NCBI GenBank assembly: GCA_003554005.1
Contig: PWEU01000363.1
Location: forward strand, 1 to 13,338
Reading direction: 5' to 3'
Origin: Nitriliruptoraceae bacterium
GTDB lineage: Bacteria; Actinomycetota; Nitriliruptoria; Nitriliruptorales; Nitriliruptoraceae
Length of the DNA stretch: 13,338 nucleotides
The notes beneath the pieces are model-generated. The model did not search any database, was not told where the DNA came from, and saw nothing but the letters and a program-made list of their open reading frames with translations. Shown piece by piece: positions 8,326-13,338 of the stretch; the first letter of the stretch is position 1, and each line of letters begins with the position of its first letter. The position numbers were made by a program, and so were the translations under genes.

Positions 8326-9102
8326 CTAGCTGCCCGCTGACGTCCGCGGCCGCGACCGCGGAGGCCACGCGGAGGCGCCGAGCTCCCGGGAGATGCTCAC
8401 CGCCGTGCGGCGCACCTCGTCGTTGATCAGGCGGTCGCCGGTCGCCGCGGACGACGAGAGCACGATGCCCACGGCACCCACCACCGCGTCGTGGGCGTCG
8501 AAGATGGGGGCGGCCACCTCGGACTCGCCGAGGATCGCCTCGTCCAGGGCCGTGGCGATGCCGTCGTCGCGCACCCGGGCGAGCTGCTCCGCCAGTTCCT
8601 CGCCGTCGACGCAGGTCCGTCCGGTGAGCTTGGGCAGGGGCGCCGCGGCCAGCAGCTCCTCGGCGCGGCGGGCATCGAAGGCCAGCACCGCCTTGCCCAG
8701 GGCGGTGCCGTGGGCGGGGATGTCGATGCCGATCTCGCGCATCTGGTGACTGCCGTCGGGTCGGAGCACGTGGTGGATCACCACGATGTCGCGCTCGAGG
8801 GGGACACCGACCCGGACCGCGCAGCCGCTGCGCTCGGCCAGGGCTTCGGTCCAGCTCAGCGCCCGCAGCCGCAGCTCGTTGGAGTCGAGGTAGACGTTGC
8901 TGAGGCGGAGCACCCCCGGCCCGAGCGCGTACCGGCCGCTGGCGGCCTGCTCGACCATGCCCCGGGTGACGAGCGTCGCCACGATGCCGTGCACCGTCGA
9001 GTTGGGCAGCGACAGGCGGTTGGCGAGCTCGGTCAGCCGCAGACGCCGGGCTCCCTGGAGCTCGAGGAGCACGGCCACAGCCCGATCGACGGACTGGATC
9101 AC
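8326..9102 (-). CDS. IclR-family transcriptional regulator
   Basis: Predicted DNA-binding regulator of 258 aa. The N-terminal winged helix-turn-helix (about 2-66: IQSVDRAVAVLLEL, then LTELANRLSLPNSTVHGIVATLVTRGMV and a GRYALGPGVLRL wing) is followed by the IclR effector domain with HGTALGKAVLA (131-141) and a GESEVAAPIFD core near 192. IclR proteins bind small metabolites and repress or activate nearby catabolic genes. The GTG at 9102 is chosen because AGGAGG (complement of 9111-9116) sits eight bases upstream and the protein then begins at the usual IQSVDRA. It lies 52 bases downstream of the minus-strand dhaL paralogue, very likely in one operon, and opposite dhaKLM, so control of Dha metabolism is the natural inference. 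The Streptomyces glycerol regulator GylR belongs to the same family, while E. coli uses the unrelated DhaR. Confidence 0.92.
   Translation of the reverse strand: MIQSVDRAVAVLLELQGARRLRLTELANRLSLPNSTVHGIVATLVTRGMVEQAASGRYALGPGVLRLSNVYLDSNELRLRALSWTEALAERSGCAVRVGVPLERDIVVIHHVLRPDGSHQMREIGIDIPAHGTALGKAVLAFDARRAEELLAAAPLPKLTGRTCVDGEELAEQLARVRDDGIATALDEAILGESEVAAPIFDAHDAVVGAVGIVLSSSAATGDRLINDEVRRTAVSISRELGASAWPPRSRPRTSAGS
8343..8362 (+). terminator. Candidate hairpin 3' of valS
   Basis: TCCGCGG (8343-8349) pairs with CCGCGGA (8356-8362) around a 6-base loop, 21 bases after the valS stop. It lies inside the last codons of the opposing regulator gene, whose transcript would carry the same stem. It could end valS transcripts, but coding constraint or chance is equally possible. 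Confidence 0.3.
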
Positions 9103-9154
9103 GCGTGCCACCTCCTCCTGGTCGTCGCGCCGGGCTGGTCGGTCAGGATCCGGC

Positions 9155-9859
9155 TCATGCGTCGGCTGCGTCGCGCAGGGCGTCCAGCACGATGGCAGCG
9201 GAGGTCGCCCCCGGATCCTGGTGGCCCTCGCTGCGGGCACCGAGGTAGCTGGCCCGCCCCCGCCGGGCACGCAGGGGGATCGTGGCGACCGCGCCGTCCT
9301 CGGCGGCGCCGGCGGCGATGCGGAGCATGCCCGCGAGGTCGGCGCCCGAGCCGGCGACCTCGCGGGCCTGGCGGGCGGCGGGTGCGAGGGCGTCGACCAT
9401 CGTCTTGTCGCCGAGCTCGGCGGCGCCCAGCTGCTGGACGGCGTCGAGGGCGGCGCCGAGCGCGGTCGCGAGCTCCATGGCCGTCGCGGGGAGCTCGGGG
9501 GGCAGCGAGCGGCCCAGGGCGTTGAACCAGGTGCCGTACAGCGGGCCGCTCGCACCGCCGACCGAGCGCGACAGCGAGTGGCCGACAGCCGCGACCAGCC
9601 GGGCGGCAGCGGTGTCCTCGTCGTGCTCGGCCAGCGCCGCCATCGCGGCGCGGGCCCCCCGGGTCATGTTGGTGCCGTGATCGGCGTCGCCGATGGCCGC
9701 ATCGAGCTCGGTCAGGCGCGCCTCGGCGGCCCGCAGCCGCTGAGCCAGCTCGGCGATCCAGCGTCGCACCAAGCCGCCGTCGAGGTGGGTCGCCGGTGCC
9801 GTCGCTGGTGGCGAGCCCGCTCCCGCGGTGGGGTCCGGGACGCCGTCCATGCTGGTCAC
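9155..9859 (-). CDS. dhaL: Second DhaL-type protein (Dha kinase ADP-binding subunit paralogue)
   Basis: The 234-aa product matches DhaL, the nucleotide-binding subunit that receives phosphate from DhaM onto ADP and passes it to Dha on DhaK. It keeps the Mg/ADP motif ELDAAIGDADHGTN (Asp53, Asp58, Asp60), SVGGASGPLYG, GDKTMVDAL, and the C-terminal GRASYLG and GHQDPGAT. It is clearly paralogous to the DhaL at 11187 but carries a 25-residue Ala/Pro/Gly-rich N-terminal extension. GTG at 9859 is preferred because GGAGG (complement of 9867-9871) lies seven bases before it; an in-frame ATG at 9850 is possible. It is transcribed away from dhaKLM and followed by the IclR gene. Having one DhaK but two DhaLs in the locus suggests a special role: a sensor partner for the regulator, a partner for another kinase elsewhere, or a backup copy. 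All key residues look intact. Confidence 0.9.
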   Translation of the reverse strand: MTSMDGVPDPTAGAGSPPATAPATHLDGGLVRRWIAELAQRLRAAEARLTELDAAIGDADHGTNMTRGARAAMAALAEHDEDTAAARLVAAVGHSLSRSVGGASGPLYGTWFNALGRSLPPELPATAMELATALGAALDAVQQLGAAELGDKTMVDALAPAARQAREVAGSGADLAGMLRIAAGAAEDGAVATIPLRARRGRASYLGARSEGHQDPGATSAAIVLDALRDAADA

Positions 9860-9884
9860 GTCGCTCCCTCCGACGGGTCTTGAC

Positions 9885-9890
9885 AGCCTA
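9885..9890 (-). promoter_or_regulatory. Candidate -10 box for the dhaL-iclR unit
   Basis: Read on the minus strand the bases are TAGGCT, a good actinobacterial -10 hexamer. Transcription would start near 9879, giving a leader of about 20 bases that contains the GGAGGGAG ribosome site. The matching -35 region is poor, which fits a regulated promoter. The TTCGA-N5-TCGAA element lies just upstream. Confidence 0.4.
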
Positions 9891-9911
9891 GCCGTCCGTG
9901 ACTTGACTCGG

Positions 9912-9940
9912 AGGTGTTCGATGATGTCGAAAGGTGTTCG
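9912..9940. promoter_or_regulatory. Candidate operator: inverted repeat within direct repeats
   Basis: TTCGA (9917-9921) and TCGAA (9927-9931) form an inverted repeat with a 5-base centre. They are overlapped and flanked by two exact direct repeats AGGTGTTCG at 9912-9920 and 9932-9940, spaced 20 bp (about two helical turns). The area is less GC-rich than its surroundings and lies in the divergent dhaL/dhaK intergenic region, where a local IclR regulator would be expected to bind. The regulator assignment is inference. Confidence 0.4.
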
Positions 9941-10056
9941 GACGCGACGCGGCCCGGTCTGGGTGCTCCGGTCGCGGGGCCACACCTTGGTCCAGTCAGG
10001 GACCGGGAGCGACCCCGCGGTCCGTGGTGCGCCCGACCCACAGGAAGGCTCGGTGC

Positions 10057-10078
10057 CCGGGTCGGACGTCCGACCCGG
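10057..10078. promoter_or_regulatory. Perfect 22-bp palindrome upstream of dhaK
   Basis: The half-site CCGGGTCGGAC is followed directly by its exact reverse complement, with no spacer (centre between 10067 and 10068). A related half-site word CCGACCC also occurs at 10033-10039. Such symmetry suits a dimeric regulator, either the divergent IclR protein or another factor; as RNA it would need to open a small loop to fold. Confidence 0.45.
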
Positions 10079-10152
10079 ACACGGCAACGGTTGGAGCGCA
10101 CGGTCTTCGTGCGCGCGGACGGAGCGGGCGTCGCCCCGTCGATGGGATGGCA

Positions 10153-10170
10153 GCGAGCGGGACCGCTCGC
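10153..10170 (+). promoter_or_regulatory. Hairpin abutting the dhaK ribosome binding site
   Basis: GCGAGCG (10153-10159) pairs with CGCTCGC (10164-10170) around a GGAC loop, and the dhaK ribosome site GGGAGAG begins at the very next base. It could protect the 5' end or affect ribosome access. The role is inferred. Confidence 0.3.
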
Positions 10171-10185
10171 GGGAGAGAGCAGCAG

Positions 10186-11184
<999 letters not shown>

Positions 11185-11186
11185 GC

Positions 11187-11831
11187 ATGGCGGACGGGAC
11201 GACCGTCACGGTCGATGACCTGGTGGCCTGGGTCCCCCGGTTCTCGGAGGTGATCGGCGAGCACGCCGACGAGCTGACCCAGCTCGACTCGGCGATCGGT
11301 GACGCCGACCACGGCACGAACATGCGTCGTGGGTGCCGGGCGGCCGTCGACGCGCTGGCAGCGGCCGAACCCGTGGACGTCACGGGTTTCGGCCGGGCCA
11401 TCGCGATGAAGGTGATCTCCACGGTCGGTGGGGCATCGGGACCGTTGTACGGCAGCTTCTTCCTCGCGCTCGGCACCACCGGTGGCAGCGCGCCATCGAT
11501 GGACGCCGCCGAGCCGATTGCCGCGCTGAAGGCGGGCGTCGAGGCCATCCGGAGCCGCGGGAAGGCGGAGCCGGGCGACAAGACCATGCTCGACGCCCTG
11601 CTGCCGGCGATCGCGGCCATGGAAGGCTCCCTGGAGGATGGGGGGTCCCTGGCCGATGTCCTGCAGGCGGGCACCGATGCCGCCGAGGAGGGCATGCGGG
11701 CCACCCTCCCGATGCTGGCCCGCAAGGGTCGCGCCAGCTACCTCGGCGAGCGCAGCATCGGTCACCAGGATCCGGGCGCCACGTCCTCGTGGCTGCTCCT
11801 CAGGTCCGCCGCGGAGACGTTGGCGCCCTGA
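11187..11831 (+). CDS. dhaL: PTS-type dihydroxyacetone kinase subunit DhaL
   Basis: ADP-binding subunit: bound ADP is phosphorylated by DhaM and the gamma phosphate is then moved to Dha on DhaK. The 214-aa all-helical protein shows QLDSAIGDADHGTN with the Mg-binding Asp34, Asp39 and Asp41, TVGGASGPLYG (79-89), GDKTMLDAL (130-138), GRASYLGERS and GHQDPGATS (192-200). Length is typical. It starts two bases after dhaK, with GGGGAG at 11174-11179 as ribosome site, so dhaKL is one translational unit. This copy is the expected partner of DhaK; the minus-strand paralogue at 9155-9859 shares the same motifs. A large stem-loop begins within six bases of its stop and separates it from dhaM. Confidence 0.96.
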   Translation: MADGTTVTVDDLVAWVPRFSEVIGEHADELTQLDSAIGDADHGTNMRRGCRAAVDALAAAEPVDVTGFGRAIAMKVISTVGGASGPLYGSFFLALGTTGGSAPSMDAAEPIAALKAGVEAIRSRGKAEPGDKTMLDALLPAIAAMEGSLEDGGSLADVLQAGTDAAEEGMRATLPMLARKGRASYLGERSIGHQDPGATSSWLLLRSAAETLAP

Positions 11832-11836
11832 GGGTC

Positions 11837-11887
11837 CCTTGCTCGGACCGGGACGCCGTCTCCCGCGGTGCTCCGGTCCGAGCGAGG
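11837..11887 (+). terminator. Long stem-loop between dhaL and dhaM
   Basis: The arm 11837-11852 (CCTTGCTCGGACCGGG) pairs with 11872-11887 (TCCGGTCCGAGCGAGG), an approximately 16-bp stem with two G-T wobbles and an uninterrupted 11-bp Watson-Crick core. The apical part can pair further (CGCC with GGTG). It starts six bases after the dhaL stop and lacks a T-run. It may partly terminate transcription or protect the dhaKL mRNA 3' end, so that less DhaM is made. Confidence 0.6.
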
Positions 11888-11889
11888 TC

Positions 11890-11941
11890 CGGGCACACCC
11901 AGTGCCCGTCGTTGCATCCCCGGTGACCTTCGCATCCGGGG
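11890..11941 (+). promoter_or_regulatory. Two further stem-loops before dhaM
   Basis: CGGGCAC (11890-11896) pairs with GTGCCCG (11902-11908), loop of five; then CCCCGG (11918-11923) pairs with CCGGGG (11936-11941), loop of twelve, ending just before the dhaM ribosome site AGGAGG at 11945. With the preceding long stem they make a run of three hairpins filling most of the 125-base gap. A role in dosing DhaM or in RNA processing is inferred. Confidence 0.4.
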
Positions 11942-11956
11942 GACAGGAGGGGGGCA

Positions 11957-13338
11957 GTGACCGTCGGCATCGTGGTCGTGTCCCACAGCGCGGCGCTGGC
12001 GTCGGCGGCCGGTGAACTGGCCGCGGAGATGGCCGGTGACCAGCTCAGGATGGCCCTGGCCGGCGGGGTCGACGACCCCGACGCGCCGCTCGGTACCGAC
12101 GCCGTCAAGGTCATGGCGGCGATCGAGGAGGTGGACAGCGAGGCCGGCGTCGTCGTGCTCATGGACCTCGGCTCTGCCGTGTTGTCGGCCGAGATGGCCA
12201 GGGACCTGCTCCCGCCCGACATCGCCGGGCGGGTCGTGCTGTGCGAGGCCCCGATCGTCGAGGGGTTGGTCGCTGCGGCGGTCCAGGCCGCCGCCGGTGC
12301 CCCGATCGACGAGGTCGTCGCCGAGGCCCGGAACGGGTTGTCGGGCAAGGTGAGCCACCTCGGGGTCGAACTCGCGTCGCCACCGGCCGGCCCGACCCAG
12401 GCCCCCGACGGCGCGGCGGACGAGGGGACGGTGACCGCCACGCTCGTGGTCCCCAACGCCTTGGGCTTCCACGCCCGACCGGCGGCGCGGATCGTCGAGA
12501 CGCTCGCCGGGCTGCAGGCCCAGGTCCGGATCACCGACCGCACGAGCGGGCGGGGACCGGTGGCCGCCCGGAGCCTCAACGCGCTGATCACCCTGGGGGC
12601 ACGGCAGGGCCACGAGCTCGAGCTGGTGGCGACCGGGCTCGAGGCCGGCGAGGCGGTGGCTGCGCTGCTCGCCCTGGCCGAGCAGAACCTCGGGGACCCC
12701 CTCGAAGCGGAGGAGCAGGCCGGGGCCGTCGCGGGCGAGGAGGCAGTGGCGATCCACGCCGGCCCGGTGCCCGCGCCCCCGACCGGGCTCGAGGCCGGTG
12801 CGTTGCTGACCGGCCTGCCGGGGGCGCCGGGCCTGGCCGTCGGCCGGGTCCAGCACCTCGGGGTGGTCACGCTGCCGGCGCTCGACGAACTGCTGGCCTC
12901 GGCGTCACCGGATGTCGGCGACCCCGCGAGCGAGCACGCCGCGCTGGACGCCGCGATCGCGGTGGCCCGTGCCCACCTCCAGGTGGCGCGCGACGACCTG
13001 GCCGCCCGAGCCGGAGCGCGGGCGGCGGACCTGGTCGGTGCGCAGCTGCTGCTCCTCGAGGACCCGATGCTGCTGGATCCCACCCGATCGGCGATCGACG
13101 ATCGCGCCGCGGCGTCGAGCGCCTGGGCAGCGGCCGTGACGCAGGTCCTGGCGACCTACCGCGTGGTGGATGACCCCTACCTCGCCGAAAGGGCGGGTGA
13201 CCTCGACGCCGTCGGACGTGAGGTGCTGGCCAGCCTGGTCGGCTTCGAACGCATCGAGGTGGAGCCCCGCGGCGTGATCGTGGCCGGTGACCTCTCCCCG
13301 GCGCAGACCGCACGTCTCGACCCCGCGCGGGTGGACGC
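11957..13338 (+). CDS. dhaM: PTS-type dihydroxyacetone kinase phosphotransferase DhaM (3' end outside window)
   Basis: Phosphoryl carrier that moves phosphate from PEP to DhaL-bound ADP. The 460 complete codons visible show a fused three-domain layout as in E. coli DhaM. First is an EIIA-mannose-like domain (1-135) with phospho-acceptor His10 in VVVSHSAAL and the conserved GVDDPDAPLGTDAVKVM and LMDLGSAVLSAEMA. Second is an HPr domain (about 157-247) with His172 in GFHARPAAR. Third is the N-terminal part of an EI domain (about 285 onward: GAPGLAVGRV, a helical EAALDAAIAVAR-type stretch, QLLLLEDPMLLD). The EI active-site His motif and the end lie beyond 13338, so it is unknown whether EI is short, as in E. 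coli, or complete. GTG start with AGGAGG at 11945-11950. It follows dhaL after 125 structured bases, on the same strand. Confidence 0.95.
   Translation, partial: MTVGIVVVSHSAALASAAGELAAEMAGDQLRMALAGGVDDPDAPLGTDAVKVMAAIEEVDSEAGVVVLMDLGSAVLSAEMARDLLPPDIAGRVVLCEAPIVEGLVAAAVQAAAGAPIDEVVAEARNGLSGKVSHLGVELASPPAGPTQAPDGAADEGTVTATLVVPNALGFHARPAARIVETLAGLQAQVRITDRTSGRGPVAARSLNALITLGARQGHELELVATGLEAGEAVAALLALAEQNLGDPLEAEEQAGAVAGEEAVAIHAGPVPAPPTGLEAGALLTGLPGAPGLAVGRVQHLGVVTLPALDELLASASPDVGDPASEHAALDAAIAVARAHLQVARDDLAARAGARAADLVGAQLLLLEDPMLLDPTRSAIDDRAAASSAWAAAVTQVLATYRVVDDPYLAERAGDLDAVGREVLASLVGFERIEVEPRGVIVAGDLSPAQTARLDPARVD

Larger units (their letters stand above)
9860..10185. other. 326-base divergent regulatory region between the two dha units
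   Basis: No gene is supported here. Besides the -10 box and operator candidates it holds a TTGACA at 9880-9885 pointing towards dhaK, with a poor -10 (TTGACT) 17 bases on; a perfect 22-bp palindrome (10057-10078); a hairpin GCGCACG/CGTGCGC (10096-10114); and a hairpin just before the dhaK ribosome site (10153-10170). If the TTGACA site is real, the dhaK leader would be about 270 bases, long enough for RNA-level control. I recognise no known riboswitch. Confidence 0.5.

Noticed and set aside
9103..9555. Upstream extension of the IclR frame on the minus strand
   Set aside because: The extension overlaps the dhaL paralogue in another frame and has no homology; AGGAGG before the GTG at 9102 fixes the start.
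9934..10185. 84-residue N-terminal extension of DhaK
   Set aside because: It is Arg/Gly-rich, crosses palindromes and hairpins, and DhaK proteins start at MKKLIN, encoded from 10186.

Overview
The window is very GC-rich with almost exclusively G/C third codon positions, frequent GTG starts and GA-rich ribosome sites. Together with the clpP-clpX pair and an IclR regulator this points to an actinobacterium, possibly a deep-branching class such as Nitriliruptoria or Acidimicrobiia. The class is an inference only.

Left part (1-5213, all +): the last codons of an upstream gene (trigger factor or another clpP would be expected there), then clpP and clpX, which encode the protease and unfoldase of the ClpXP machine. 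They are followed closely by a PLP-dependent serine/threonine dehydratase and a two-gene membrane unit: a ten-helix protein with a DUF2157-like N-terminus, overlapping by ATGA a single-pass membrane protein with a soluble beta-rich domain. The ClpP is odd: the catalytic Ser and Asp positions are kept, but the position of the catalytic His encodes Pro.

Middle (5214-8321): a 387-base gene-free stretch holds a candidate terminator hairpin and two identical 54-bp direct repeats 63 bp apart. It is followed by valS (valyl-tRNA synthetase, 906 aa), which ends 4 bp from a convergent gene.

Right part (8326-13338): a dihydroxyacetone (Dha) kinase locus of the PEP-dependent (PTS) type. On the minus strand lie a DhaL paralogue and then an IclR-family regulator. 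Divergently on the plus strand lie dhaK, dhaL and a fused EIIA-HPr-EI dhaM, which runs off the window end. PEP phosphate would pass through the DhaM domains to ADP on DhaL and then to Dha held covalently by DhaK His218. The 326-bp divergent region carries a TTCGA-N5-TCGAA element, a perfect 22-bp palindrome and hairpins. The 125-bp dhaL-dhaM gap holds a series of three stem-loops, the first about 16 bp long.

Most genes belong to well-known families. I did not find a convincing wholly new system. The points best worth a second look are the ClpP active-site substitution, the second DhaL paired with IclR, the 54-bp repeat pair and the structured dha intergenic regions.
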